Source of the DNA: an uncultured Atopobiaceae bacterium
GTDB taxonomy: Bacteria > Actinomycetota > Coriobacteriia > Coriobacteriales > Atopobiaceae
Direction of reading: 5' to 3'
Assembly (NCBI GenBank): GCA_934792625.1
Contig: CAKVON010000010.1
Span: 1 to 64,000, forward strand
DNA: 64,000 nucleotides
Part shown: piece after piece, positions 42,060-51,054 of the stretch
How the letters are laid out: the number at the start of each line of letters is the position of its first letter
Numbering within the stretch: the stretch's first letter is position 1
Notes under the pieces: model-generated
Told to the model about the DNA's origin: nothing
Database searches by the model: none
What the model saw: the letters and a program-made list of their open reading frames with translations, nothing else
Translations under genes and position numbers: made by a program

Positions 42060-43487
42060 ATGTTCTGTCCCGAATGTGGCACCCACCTGAGTGACGGGGC
42101 CAAGTTCTGCCCCAACTGCGGAGCGCCCGTCACGCCCGAGCCCGCGCCTGCCCCGGTGCCCCTCTCGCCCGCGGGCCCGCCGTCACCCCAGGCACCCAAC
42201 GCGCCTGCCGCGCCTGCCCAGGCGTCCGTCTCGCCTCCGGCTCCTCCCGCCACGCCAGGCGAGGGTGGTTCCAACAAGCCCCGCAAGCGCAACGTGGCAG
42301 TGATTGTCGCGGCGGCCCTGGTTGCTGCGCTGGCGATCGGTGGCGGCATCTACCTGGCCATGGGCCTTTTCGCTGGCTCAGATGCCCCGAGTGCCCCCGA
42401 TCAGGAGGTCTTGCCGGCCACGCCCGCCGAGGCAAAGCACACCCAGGGCAACACCGTCGGCAACATCGTCCATGGCGGCGAGGCGCTCTTTGCCGACGGC
42501 TACGACTACTTCTTCAGCTCCGCCGAGGACGCCGTCTGCCGCGTCAAGTCCGGCACGTCCGACGTCGAGAAGGTCTTCGAGGTCGATGGCAGCTCTGGCT
42601 TGCAGTACGTATGCGGCCTCAACTACGACGACGGACGCCTGTACTTCATCAGGGGGACGTGGGGGAGCGACTACGCCACCACCAAGACCGAGGTCATGTC
42701 CGTCAAGGTCGACGGCTCCGACGCTAAGGTCGTCTGCGAGCTCGAGTCCGAGGGCGACAAGATGTCCTACAGCGCCAACGGCCTCTACCTCTACGACGGC
42801 AAGCTCTACGTGGTGGAGAACTCGTACGCCTCCGAGGTCAACGACAACAGGGCCGGCTTCAGGGTCACCCGCTACGACGAGGACGGCTCCAACAAGCAAG
42901 TCGTGACCGAGCAGGTCAGCTCCGACGAGTACCTGTCGCCCATCGTCTCGCGCGACAGGGTCTACTGGAGCCGCAACCCGGCGACCAACGGCGGCGTGGC
43001 CCACGAGGGGACCCTCTGCTCGCAGAAGCACGACGGTTCCGACTACAGGGAGTTCTACACGAGCGAGGTCGGCGGGGTCAGCATCGACGACCTGCGCGGT
43101 GACACCCTCTTCGTCAACGAGAGCTCGGGCAGCTCCAACCCCCACATCTACGCCACCGTCAAGACCGACGGGTCCGACCGCACGGAGATCCTGGTAACCG
43201 ACTTCTCCGCGGACAGCGGCATGTACGAGGTGGGCTCTGGCGAGAAGTGCCGCTTCTATGCGAGGTTCGCGTCAGACGACGTCAGCACCGAGTTCTTCTC
43301 TGCACCCGCCGCTGGCGGAGACCTGACCAAGGTCGACCTTCCGCTCGAGGACCCCTTCAACGTCACCGTGTTCGAGGCGGGAGACCACGTGATCGTCCTG
43401 TCCAACGGGCAGGACATCAGTGGCATCGGCATGCAGGTGGGTGTCATGAGGCCCGACGGCTCCGACGCTCGCACCTACGTCAGGTAG
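42060..43487 (+). CDS. Zinc-ribbon, single-pass membrane protein with DUF5050-like propeller (copy 2)
   Basis: 475 aa paralogue of the preceding gene. Zinc ribbon MFCPECGTHL...KFCPNCGAP, then a long Pro/Ala linker (residues about 26-75), one helix (about 80-103), and an extracytoplasmic propeller with the same landmarks as copy 1: ADGYDYFFS, KVDGSDAKVV, LYDGKLYVVENS, IVSRDRVYWSRN, SDYREFYTS, VFEAGDHVIVLSNGQD. ATG 42060 with GAGGGGAGCG upstream. The two copies probably arose by tandem duplication and diverged most in the linker. Confidence 0.88.
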   Translation: MFCPECGTHLSDGAKFCPNCGAPVTPEPAPAPVPLSPAGPPSPQAPNAPAAPAQASVSPPAPPATPGEGGSNKPRKRNVAVIVAAALVAALAIGGGIYLAMGLFAGSDAPSAPDQEVLPATPAEAKHTQGNTVGNIVHGGEALFADGYDYFFSSAEDAVCRVKSGTSDVEKVFEVDGSSGLQYVCGLNYDDGRLYFIRGTWGSDYATTKTEVMSVKVDGSDAKVVCELESEGDKMSYSANGLYLYDGKLYVVENSYASEVNDNRAGFRVTRYDEDGSNKQVVTEQVSSDEYLSPIVSRDRVYWSRNPATNGGVAHEGTLCSQKHDGSDYREFYTSEVGGVSIDDLRGDTLFVNESSGSSNPHIYATVKTDGSDRTEILVTDFSADSGMYEVGSGEKCRFYARFASDDVSTEFFSAPAAGGDLTKVDLPLEDPFNVTVFEAGDHVIVLSNGQDISGIGMQVGVMRPDGSDARTYVR

Positions 43488-43504
43488 CCTGACGCGCCGT
43501 CGTC

Positions 43505-44347
43505 CTAGGCCAGCAGCCGGTCGAGGGCGACGGCGATTCCGTCCTCGTTGTTGGAGAGCGTGACCATCTGGGCTGCGGCCTTGGTCTCGTCGACGGCGTT
43601 GGCCATGGCGACGCCGGTGCCTGCCCACTCCAGCATGCCGCGGTCGTTCTGGCCGTCGCCGAAGGCGACGACGTCGGCGGCCTCGATGCCCAGCTTGGGC
43701 AGGGCGCCGGCGAGCGCGTGCGACTTGTTGATGTCGGGCGCGTTGAACTCGAAGTACCAGTCGGCCGTGAACATGCCCGACAGGGTGTCGCGGAACGGCT
43801 CGTACATCCCCTCCCAGTTGGCCTCGAGGTAGGCGGGGTCGCCCGAGGTCAGAAGCTTGTCGATGTTCATGCTCCTCGCGACGTCGGCGAGGTTGGCGAC
43901 CTCCTCGACGAGCATGTCGCAGCAGTCGCGCTCGTACTTGACGATGTTCATCCGGCTGCCGTCGCGCAGCGTGAGCATGCAGCGGTAGGCATCCTCGATG
44001 TAGAGCTTTCTGCCCTGCGTGATCCAGGGGATTACGTCGAAGCCGCGCAGGTGGTCGATCAGGCGCACGACCTCGTCGGTGGGCATGGGCTGCTCGTAGA
44101 GGACCTCGTCGGTCTGCGCGTCGATCACGCACGCGCCGTTGAAGCAGACGAGAAGACCGTCGTGGGTGTCGAGCTCCAGCTCGTGCGCGAGCGCCTTGAG
44201 CCCCTGGGCGGGACGGCCCGACGCCAAGAGCAGGCGGATGCCCTCGCGCTGCGCCCGCAGCAGGCGCTCGCGCGTGCGCGGCGTGATGACCTTCTCGTCG
44301 TTGGTGAGCGTGCCGTCGATGTCCATCGCGATGGCTTTGATGGCCAT
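43505..44347 (-). CDS. Cof-type HAD-IIB phosphatase
   Basis: 280 aa. HAD motifs: I MDIDGTLTNDEK (Asp nucleophile pair at the N-terminus), II LLASGRPAQGL, III Lys in ALPKLGIEAADVVAFGDGQNDRGMLEWAG with motif IV GDGQND. The type IIB cap occupies about 85-190. Broad-specificity sugar-phosphate or cofactor phosphatase. M 44345-44347 is preceded by GAGGACCC. The divergent gap to 44596 is AT-rich (44365-44390) and probably holds its promoter. Confidence 0.94.
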   Translation of the reverse strand: MAIKAIAMDIDGTLTNDEKVITPRTRERLLRAQREGIRLLLASGRPAQGLKALAHELELDTHDGLLVCFNGACVIDAQTDEVLYEQPMPTDEVVRLIDHLRGFDVIPWITQGRKLYIEDAYRCMLTLRDGSRMNIVKYERDCCDMLVEEVANLADVARSMNIDKLLTSGDPAYLEANWEGMYEPFRDTLSGMFTADWYFEFNAPDINKSHALAGALPKLGIEAADVVAFGDGQNDRGMLEWAGTGVAMANAVDETKAAAQMVTLSNNEDGIAVALDRLLA

Positions 44348-44596
44348 GGGTCCTCCCGAGCAAACAAGTAATTAAATATTTCGTACCAGTAGTTTGTCAC
44401 AGCGCCGCCCTCCCGCGGCGTGCGCCCGCACAAAATGCGAACGGTTTGCACACGATCGGCGGCGTTGCTGGCCCCGATGCGTGCGCCTGCCGTTGTGACG
44501 TGCGGCGCCGCGCGCGGACGGGCTACCCTGACATAGGTCCGTCGCGCCCGCGCGTCAGGCGGGCGACACCGACACCGAACATCGAAAGGAACGACC

Positions 44597-45874
44597 ATGG
44601 TCGACCACATTGCCCTTCTCAAGCGCGAAGTCGTGCCCGCGCAGGGCTGCACCGAGCCCATCGCGGTGGCCTTTGCCGCCTCCCTCGCCGCCGAGCAGCT
44701 CCCCACGGCCCCGCTGACGATCGAGCTCAGCCTGTCGGCCAACATCATCAAGAACGCCCTCGGCGTCGGCATCCCCGGCACGGGCATGGTCGGCATCGAG
44801 ATCGCCGCCGCGCTCGGCGCGGTCGTGCGCAACTCCGCCAGCAAGCTCGAGGTCCTCAAGGGCTTCTCGTCCGAGCAGCTCGAGCGGGCCAAGGCCCTCG
44901 TCGCGCAGGGCGCCGTCGTCGTGTCGCAGAACCCCACGTCCGAGCAGCTCTACATCGACGCGCGCCTGGTCACCGCCGACGGCCACGTCGCGCGCGTGGT
45001 GGTCTGCCGCGACCACACCAACGTCGTCCGTGTCGAGAAGGACGGCGAGGTTGTGCTGGACAAGCCTCTCTCGCTGGCCGACACGTCCGCCTCGGGCGGC
45101 ACCGGCCTCACTGTCGACAACATCTACGAGTTCGCCACTACGGTCCCCTTCGACGACATTGCCTTTCTGCTGGAGGCCGTGGAGATGAACTCCGCCGTCA
45201 GCGCCGAGGGCCTCGCGCACGACTACGGACTGGAGGTCGGCAAGCGCATGGGCCAGGGCAGCTCCGCTCGTGGCCAGCTCCTGAACAACATGGCGCTGCG
45301 CCTGATCGCGGCCACGGCCGCCGCCAGCGACGCGCGCATGGGCGGCTGCACGATGAGCGTCATGACCTGCGCCGGCAGCGGCAACCAGGGCCTGGCCAGC
45401 TCCCTGCCGGTGATCGAGCTCGCGCACGTCCTGGGCTCCAGCGACGAGGACCTCGCCCGCGCGCTGGCCATCTCGTTCCTTCTGGTCATCCACATCAAGG
45501 AGTACATGGGTCGCCTGTCGCCCCTGTGCGGCAGCGGCATCGCCGGCGGCACCGGCGCGTGCTGCGGCATGACCTACCTGCAGGGCGGAAACCTCCCCGA
45601 GGTAAAGTGTGCCGTCAACAACATGCTGGCCACGCTGCAGGGCATGATCTGCGACGGCGCCAAGGCCACCTGCGCCCTCAAGATCGCCGCGGGCACCAAC
45701 GCCGCCATCATGTCGAGTACGCTGGCTTTGGCCGACATCCAGCCCTCCAGCATGGACGGCATCGTGTTCGCCGACGCCGAGCAGACCATCGCGCACACGG
45801 GCAAGCTCGTGAGCGAGGGCTTTGCCACGACCGACGAGGCCATCCTGTCGATCATGCTCGCCAAGCAGCTGTAG
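44597..45874 (+). CDS. UPF0597/cysteine desulfidase-like (serine dehydratase-like) enzyme
   Basis: 425 aa. [4Fe-4S] enzyme related to the L-cysteine desulfidase CyuA/YhaM and the serine dehydratase alpha domain. N-terminal VVPAQGCTEPIAVAFAAS is the family's substrate motif; cluster cysteines are in MTCAGSGNQGL, LCGSGIAGGTGACCGMTYLQGG and related loops. ATG 44597 has AAAGGAACG upstream. It would degrade cysteine to pyruvate, sulfide and ammonia in an anaerobe. Gap upstream contains no regulator. Confidence 0.9.
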   Translation: MVDHIALLKREVVPAQGCTEPIAVAFAASLAAEQLPTAPLTIELSLSANIIKNALGVGIPGTGMVGIEIAAALGAVVRNSASKLEVLKGFSSEQLERAKALVAQGAVVVSQNPTSEQLYIDARLVTADGHVARVVVCRDHTNVVRVEKDGEVVLDKPLSLADTSASGGTGLTVDNIYEFATTVPFDDIAFLLEAVEMNSAVSAEGLAHDYGLEVGKRMGQGSSARGQLLNNMALRLIAATAAASDARMGGCTMSVMTCAGSGNQGLASSLPVIELAHVLGSSDEDLARALAISFLLVIHIKEYMGRLSPLCGSGIAGGTGACCGMTYLQGGNLPEVKCAVNNMLATLQGMICDGAKATCALKIAAGTNAAIMSSTLALADIQPSSMDGIVFADAEQTIAHTGKLVSEGFATTDEAILSIMLAKQL

Positions 45875-45962
45875 CCGCAGGTGCGGCACGCGATCAGCCG
45901 ACCGGCTCCGTCGATGATCGATGCCGTTGACGCCCATCGCAACGGCTTGGGGCAGTTTGTGT

Positions 45963-45995
45963 GGCACGACGCGGGTATTTGGCCAGCGTCGTGCC
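45963..45995 (+). terminator. Hairpin downstream of the cysteine desulfidase-like gene
   Basis: GGCACGACGC (45963-45972) pairs with GCGTCGTGCC (45986-45995) over a 13-nt loop. No immediate U-tract; the next T-rich run is 20 nt on. Confidence 0.5.
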
Positions 45996-46158
45996 ATACT
46001 GTGTCTCGGTTGGCTTTTCGAGCCTTGGGGGTAGGAAATATGTTCATGTTTGAGAGCGGCGCCATCTAGTTGGCCCATCCTCGCGTGACTGTCACGGTGC
46101 GTCAGTCCGCGGTCCTTCTCGTCCTACTATCACCATGGCTATTTTTGGAGTCGCCCCC

Positions 46159-47403
46159 ATGAATATGTTCTCCACCCCGACGCGGCGGATCGTCGCGATC
46201 GAGTTCCTGCTGATGTTCGCGCTGCAGTCCGTCTACTTCGTCGGCGTCATCGGCAGCGCCACCTACACGCTGCACGCCGGCGCCGCCGACGTGGCGCTCA
46301 TAACCCTCTCGCTCAACGCGTGCCTGGTCGCGGGTAACGCCGTCGCCGGCCCCATCATCGACACGGTCGGTCCCAGGCGCACGCTTCTGGGCGTGTTCGC
46401 CCTGTGCGCGCTGTCGGGCGTCGCGGCCTGGCTCTTGCCGATGGGCTTCGTGCTGCTGTACTTCTCTGCCATGACCAACGGGCTTCTGTTTGGCGTGGGC
46501 ACCACCGCCATCGACGCCTACCCGAGGTTCTTCTCGGCAGACGCCGGCGAGCTCGCGCGCATGAACGGCCTCAACCAGGTCGCGGTGGGCGCGGCGGTGA
46601 TCGCGGGTCCCGCCCTGGCGGGATGGATTACCACCTGGGCGCCCACGCAGGACGTATTCGTGCTGTTGGCGGCGACCCCCTTGCCCGCGATCGCGCTGAC
46701 GTGGGCCACCCGCGAGCAGCTGACCGCCGCCGAGGCCGACTGCCGCGACGACGAGTGCGCTGCCGACCGCGACGCTGACCGCGACGCCGAGCTCACCGGC
46801 GCGGGCGAGAAGGGCGTCCCTCTCGCGACCGTCGCCGAGGGGGTCCGCATCGTCTTTGGCAACGAGGAGCTGCGCACCCTGTTCCTGATCGGGTTCTTTG
46901 GGTTTTTCGCCTACGGCGCGTTCGACTCGCTCGAGTCGCTGTTCTATCGTGACGTCCTGCGCGTGGGCACCGGCTGGATGGGTTGGTTGTCGGCGGTGAG
47001 TGGCGTCGGTGGCATGCTCGGGTCGATGCTCGTCCTCAAGATCCCGAAGGAGCGCTTCTCGCTGAGGCTTCTGGCGGCGATCCTGGTTTTGGTCGGCGTG
47101 GGCTCGATGTTGTACACCGGCACGCCGTTCGTGCTGGTTGCCGCCGTGGGCCAGGTTGTCACGGGTGTCGGCTTCGGCGCCCTGGCGCCCGTGCGCACCA
47201 CGCTCACGCAGAGGCGAAGCGACCCCACCAACGTCGGCCGTGTGACCTCGGTCATGCGCGTGGGCATGAACTCGGCGGGCGTCCTGCCGCTTCTGGCCGC
47301 ACCCGCCCTCGCGTCCGCGCTCGGCGTGCAGGCTGTGCTGTTTGGCGCGTCGACCTTTGCGGCCCTGGTGGGCGTCTGGTACCTCGTTCGCATACGGTTA
47401 TAG
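46159..47403 (+). CDS. MFS transporter
   Basis: 414 aa, twelve transmembrane helices in two six-helix halves separated by a charged loop rich in Asp/Arg (CRDDECAADRDADRDAEL). The pattern resembles the MFS_3/enterobactin-exporter group (LYFSAMTNGLLFGVGTTAIDAYPRFF, GVGFGALAPVRTTLTQRR). Substrate unknown. ATG 46159 is favoured over 46135 by TGGAG at 46145-46149. Copies of the 11-bp element also occur inside the coding region at 46530-46540. Confidence 0.87.
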   Translation: MNMFSTPTRRIVAIEFLLMFALQSVYFVGVIGSATYTLHAGAADVALITLSLNACLVAGNAVAGPIIDTVGPRRTLLGVFALCALSGVAAWLLPMGFVLLYFSAMTNGLLFGVGTTAIDAYPRFFSADAGELARMNGLNQVAVGAAVIAGPALAGWITTWAPTQDVFVLLAATPLPAIALTWATREQLTAAEADCRDDECAADRDADRDAELTGAGEKGVPLATVAEGVRIVFGNEELRTLFLIGFFGFFAYGAFDSLESLFYRDVLRVGTGWMGWLSAVSGVGGMLGSMLVLKIPKERFSLRLLAAILVLVGVGSMLYTGTPFVLVAAVGQVVTGVGFGALAPVRTTLTQRRSDPTNVGRVTSVMRVGMNSAGVLPLLAAPALASALGVQAVLFGASTFAALVGVWYLVRIRL

Positions 47404-47473
47404 GTCTGTCAGTCCTGTCGGATTGTCGTATGGTTGCGGCCGTCCGGCAGGCGGTTTGTTGGTTGGGAGTCAG

Positions 47474-48352
47474 ATGGGCAGCTGTGCCTTCAAAAAGTCG
47501 CACCTCGGGGTGCTTGCGTGCGCGCTGGTGGCGTGCCTTGTCGCAGGGTCGTTTTTCGACCTGGCGATCTCGTCGGCCGTCTTCGACCCGAGCGCGCCGT
47601 TCGGTAGGTTCGTCGAGGCGTTCGGCTTCGCGCCCGCCCTGGTGTTGGTGAGCGTCGTGGGCGTGACGCTCCTGCGTTGCGTCGAGCGCGACAGGCGTCG
47701 CAGCTACGGTTGGGGGGCGCTTGCCATCGTGTGCCTCGTGGTCGTGGTGGCGCTTCTCGTGGGGACGTCTGGCACCTACGAGTACTCGCCGCAGGCGACG
47801 GCCGTCACCGTGGCGGGAATCGTCGTGGTCAACGCGCTCGTGCTGCGTGCCACACGCGGGGCCGCCCGCCCCGACATGGTGCGTTGGGCGCTGTTTGCCC
47901 TGCTGGCGCTCATCACCCAGGAAATCCTGGTCAACGGCGTAATCAAGCTCGCGTGGCCCCGCCCGCGCATGCGCGGCATCGCCGTCGTGCCCGAGCTGTC
48001 CTTCCAGCCCTGGTGGGACGGCGGCGTCGAGGGTCGTTTGGAGCTGATCGCCCGAGGTGTCGATAAGGACCTGTTCAAGTCGTTCCCCAGCGGCCACACC
48101 GCGGCGGCCGCCAGCCTGCTCGCGCTCGCGGCGCTGCCCTTCTCGGGCGCGCACGCCGAGCGTTCCCGCACCGTCGCCTTCTGGTGCGCGGTGGCCTACA
48201 CCGTGCTCGTCGCCTCGGCCCGAATCCTGGCGGGCGCGCACTTCCTCACGGACGTCACCTGTGGTTTTGCCGTGCAGGTGCTCATGCTGCTGGCGGCGGA
48301 CGCCCTCGTCTTGCGCCATGGCGCCCCAAAGGGGGACTCCCGCGAGCCCTAG
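47474..48352 (+). CDS. PAP2-family membrane phosphatase
   Basis: 292 aa, six transmembrane helices. The three phosphatase motifs are present: KLAWPRPRMR (C1), SFPSGHTAAA (C2) and SARILAGAHFLTDV (C3). Lipid phosphate phosphatase of the undecaprenyl pyrophosphate/phosphatidate type, acting on the outer face of the membrane. ATG 47474 follows TTGGGAGTCAG. It lies 70 nt after the MFS gene on the same strand and ends about 127 nt before prfC. Confidence 0.9.
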   Translation: MGSCAFKKSHLGVLACALVACLVAGSFFDLAISSAVFDPSAPFGRFVEAFGFAPALVLVSVVGVTLLRCVERDRRRSYGWGALAIVCLVVVVALLVGTSGTYEYSPQATAVTVAGIVVVNALVLRATRGAARPDMVRWALFALLALITQEILVNGVIKLAWPRPRMRGIAVVPELSFQPWWDGGVEGRLELIARGVDKDLFKSFPSGHTAAAASLLALAALPFSGAHAERSRTVAFWCAVAYTVLVASARILAGAHFLTDVTCGFAVQVLMLLAADALVLRHGAPKGDSREP

Positions 48353-48421
48353 GCCGTGGCGTGGGCATGTCCTGCGGGGCTACAATAAAGAGTTGTTCGC
48401 GCGCCCTTCGGCCTCGCCGTA

Positions 48422-48432
48422 CTTCTCGGCAG
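48422..48432 (+). repeat. Copy of 11-bp element CTTCTCGGCAG
   Basis: 46 nt upstream of the prfC start codon. Confidence 0.85.
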
Positions 48433-48478
48433 GCGAACCACTCGAGACGGGCGCAATGGCACGGAAAGGGAAACGAGC

Positions 48479-50092
48479 TTGGCCAGCCTCACAGATCAGA
48501 TTAAGTCGCGTCGCACGTTCGCGATCATCTCGCACCCCGACGCGGGTAAGACCACCCTCACCGAGAAGCTCCTGCTGTACACGGGCAGCATCCAGACCGC
48601 GGGCTCGGTCAAGGGCAAGTCCAGCTCCAAACACGCCGTGTCCGACTGGATGGACATCGAGAAGGAGCGTGGCATCTCGGTCACCTCGTCGGTGCTGCAG
48701 TTTACCTACGACGGTTGCTGCGTCAACATCCTGGACACCCCCGGCCACCAGGACTTCTCCGAGGACACCTACCGTACGCTGATGGCCGCCGACGCCGCCG
48801 TCATGGTCATCGACGGCGCCAAGGGCGTCGAGGCCCAGACCAAGAAGCTCTTCAAGGTCTGCACGCTGCGCCACATCCCCATCTTTACCTTCGTGAACAA
48901 GCTCGACCACGACGCGCGCGATCCCTTCGAGCTGATGGAGGAGATCGAGAGCGTCCTGGGCATCAACACCTATCCGATGAACTGGCCGATCGGAAGCGGC
49001 CGCAACTTCCGCGGCGTGTTCGACCGCCAGACCCGTCGCGTGCTTGCCTTCGAGGGCGAGGGCCGCGCCAACGCCACCAAGAAGGTCGCCGAGATCGAGG
49101 CCGAGCTGGGCGACCCCGCGATGGACGAGCTCATCGGCGAGGAGAACCACCGCACGCTGATGGACGACATCGAGCTTCTGGACGGCGCGGGTGACGAGCT
49201 CGACCTGGACGCCGTCGCCTGCGGCCAGCTGTCGCCGGCGTTCTTTGGCTCGGCGCTCACCAACTTTGGCGTGGAGCCCTTCCTCAAGGAATTCCTGCGC
49301 CTGGCTCCGTCGCCGCGCGCCTACAACGATTGTCTGACCGGCGAGCCCGTCGCGCCCGACCGCGACGACTTCTCGGGCTTCGTCTTCAAGATCCAGGCCA
49401 ACATGGACAAGAACCACCGCGACCGCATCGCCTTCGTGCGTATCTGCTCCGGCAAGTTCGAGCGCGGCATGACGGCGCGCCACGTCCAGGGCGAGCGCAA
49501 CCTCAAGCTGGCCACGGGCACCTCGATGATGGCCGACGACCGCGCCATCGTGGACGAGGCATACGCCGGCGACATCGTCGGCCTGTTCGACCCGGGCATC
49601 TTCTCGATCGGCGACACCGTCTGCACGGGCAAGACCCCGGTGCGCTTCGCGGGCATCCCCACGTTCGCGCCCGAGCACTTTGCCAAGATCTCGCAGGTGG
49701 ACACCCTCAAGCGCAAGCAGTTCGTCAAGGGTATGGAGGAGCTCGCCCAGGAGGGCGCCGTCCAGATCTTCCGCGAGCTGGGCACCGGCATGGAGTCGGT
49801 CATCGTCGGCGTGGTCGGCGTGCTGCAGTTCGAGGTCCTCGAGCAGCGCCTGGAGAGCGAATACCACGTCAAGGTCTATCGCCAGGCCCTGCCCTACAAC
49901 GAGATCCGTTGGATCGAGGGCCAGATGGACGAGAAGGACGTCCGCTCGCTGAGCCTCACGCGCGACACCCTGCGCGTCGAGGACATGCGCGGCGGCAAGC
50001 TCCTGCTGTTCACGAGCCCGTGGAACCTCGACTGGGCGGTCGAGCACAACCCCGACCTGCACCTCTCCGAGTTCGGAAACGTCAACTTCTAG
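48479..50092 (+). CDS. prfC: Peptide chain release factor 3
   Basis: 537 aa GTPase that recycles RF1/RF2 from the ribosome. G1 SHPDAGKTTLTEK, G2 region around ERGISVTSSV, G3 LDTPGHQDFSED, G4 FVNKLDHDAR; beta-barrel domains and C-terminal domain of RF3 follow, ending in SEFGNVNF. The start is TTG at 48479 (the only start before the conserved SLTDQI; AAAGGGAAACGAG upstream). Full length for the family. A bidirectional terminator follows. Confidence 0.95.
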   Translation: MASLTDQIKSRRTFAIISHPDAGKTTLTEKLLLYTGSIQTAGSVKGKSSSKHAVSDWMDIEKERGISVTSSVLQFTYDGCCVNILDTPGHQDFSEDTYRTLMAADAAVMVIDGAKGVEAQTKKLFKVCTLRHIPIFTFVNKLDHDARDPFELMEEIESVLGINTYPMNWPIGSGRNFRGVFDRQTRRVLAFEGEGRANATKKVAEIEAELGDPAMDELIGEENHRTLMDDIELLDGAGDELDLDAVACGQLSPAFFGSALTNFGVEPFLKEFLRLAPSPRAYNDCLTGEPVAPDRDDFSGFVFKIQANMDKNHRDRIAFVRICSGKFERGMTARHVQGERNLKLATGTSMMADDRAIVDEAYAGDIVGLFDPGIFSIGDTVCTGKTPVRFAGIPTFAPEHFAKISQVDTLKRKQFVKGMEELAQEGAVQIFRELGTGMESVIVGVVGVLQFEVLEQRLESEYHVKVYRQALPYNEIRWIEGQMDEKDVRSLSLTRDTLRVEDMRGGKLLLFTSPWNLDWAVEHNPDLHLSEFGNVNF

Positions 50093-50118
50093 GCGTTTCG
50101 CCTGGCTGGCCGGCGGTC

Positions 50119-50129
50119 CTTCTCGGCAG
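50119..50129 (+). repeat. Copy of 11-bp element CTTCTCGGCAG
   Basis: 27 nt after the prfC stop codon, before the shared terminator. Confidence 0.85.
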
Positions 50130-50170
50130 GCTTGTCGACATGGGGTCGCCCGGCTGCATCCCGCACGCAA

Positions 50171-50200
50171 AAGGGAGCGCGCCCTCGGGCACGCTCCCTT
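50171..50200. terminator. Bidirectional terminator between prfC and mntP
   Basis: AAGGGAGCG-C-GCCC, two-base loop, GGGC-A-CGCTCCCTT: 13 bp with one internal mismatch, flanked by A- and T-rich ends on both sides. Confidence 0.85.
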
Positions 50201-50248
50201 GTTCGTATCGCGTCGGACTCTTGTTGGGGCGTCGTTCGATGTGGGTGG

Positions 50249-50830
50249 CTACAACGCCAGGATGCCCAAGTGCTCCAGCAGGACCTTCAGGCCGATGAGA
50301 ATCAGGACGATGCCCCCCGCGATGCCGGCGGGGCGCTCGTAGCGCGAGCCGAAGTAGTTGCCCACGAAGACGCCCGCGACGCTCAGGACGAACGTCGTGA
50401 TGCCGATAAGGACTGCCGAGAACGCGATGTCGACCGACAACGCGGCGAACGAGATGCCCACGGCCAGCGCGTCAATCGAGGTCGCGACGGCCAGGACCAG
50501 GTACTCGCCCAGGTCGATCTTGTCGGCGGGCTTGCCGTCGCCCTCGTCCGCGTCGGTCTGGGTGACGGACTCCCACAGCATCTTGCCGCCGATCAGGGCC
50601 AGAAGGCCGAAGGCGATCCAGTGGTCGATCGGTGCGATGACGTGCATGAACTGGCTGCCAAGCGCCCACCCGATGACGGGCATGAGACCCTGGAAGCCAC
50701 CGAAGAACAACGCCAGCACGAAGGCGACGCGCAGGTTGACCCTGCGCATGCCAAGGCCCTTGCAGATGGACACGGCGAACGCGTCCATGGACAGCCCCAC
50801 CGCGATAAGCAGCAGCTCGACGATACCCAT
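50249..50830 (-). CDS. mntP: Manganese efflux protein MntP
   Basis: 193 aa, six transmembrane helices in two repeats. Hallmarks: GLSMDAFAVSICKGL in helix 1 and ATSIDALAVGISFAAL in helix 4 with the conserved Asp residues for metal, plus GWALGSQF. Exports Mn2+ to prevent toxicity. M 50828-50830 has GGGAGAGGAAGAC upstream. I looked for a yybP-ykoY manganese riboswitch in the 110 nt upstream and did not see its conserved core. Confidence 0.93.
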   Translation of the reverse strand: MGIVELLLIAVGLSMDAFAVSICKGLGMRRVNLRVAFVLALFFGGFQGLMPVIGWALGSQFMHVIAPIDHWIAFGLLALIGGKMLWESVTQTDADEGDGKPADKIDLGEYLVLAVATSIDALAVGISFAALSVDIAFSAVLIGITTFVLSVAGVFVGNYFGSRYERPAGIAGGIVLILIGLKVLLEHLGILAL

Positions 50831-51034
50831 GTCTTCCTCTCCCTGTGGCACCTGCGACAGTCGTGGCCGCACTCCTCGTCGGCGCTCGTGCGACGTGTTC
50901 GAGGCGGGTTTGACCCACGTCCGTCGCAAATGGCTATCTATCATAGGACATGCCGTCGGGCGAAAAGACGCGCGGCGGCGGTCCTTACGGGCCGAACATC
51001 GTTCCAACGAATGGTTTGCGGGCGGCCGACGTGC

Positions 51035-51045
51035 CTGCCGAGAAG
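51035..51045 (-). repeat. Copy of 11-bp element (CTGCCGAGAAG on +)
   Basis: Nine bases before the ROK kinase start; GAAGGGAG partly inside it is that gene's ribosome binding site. Confidence 0.85.
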
Positions 51046-51054
51046 GGAGTCCCG

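Noticed and set aside
45881..46069. Small open frame ending MFMFESGAI just before the MFS gene, possible leader peptide.
   Set aside because: The ribosome binding site is moderate but the peptide resembles nothing and there is no attenuator structure after it.
50831..50945. yybP-ykoY manganese riboswitch before mntP.
   Set aside because: The conserved core sequences and helix arrangement are not visible in the leader.
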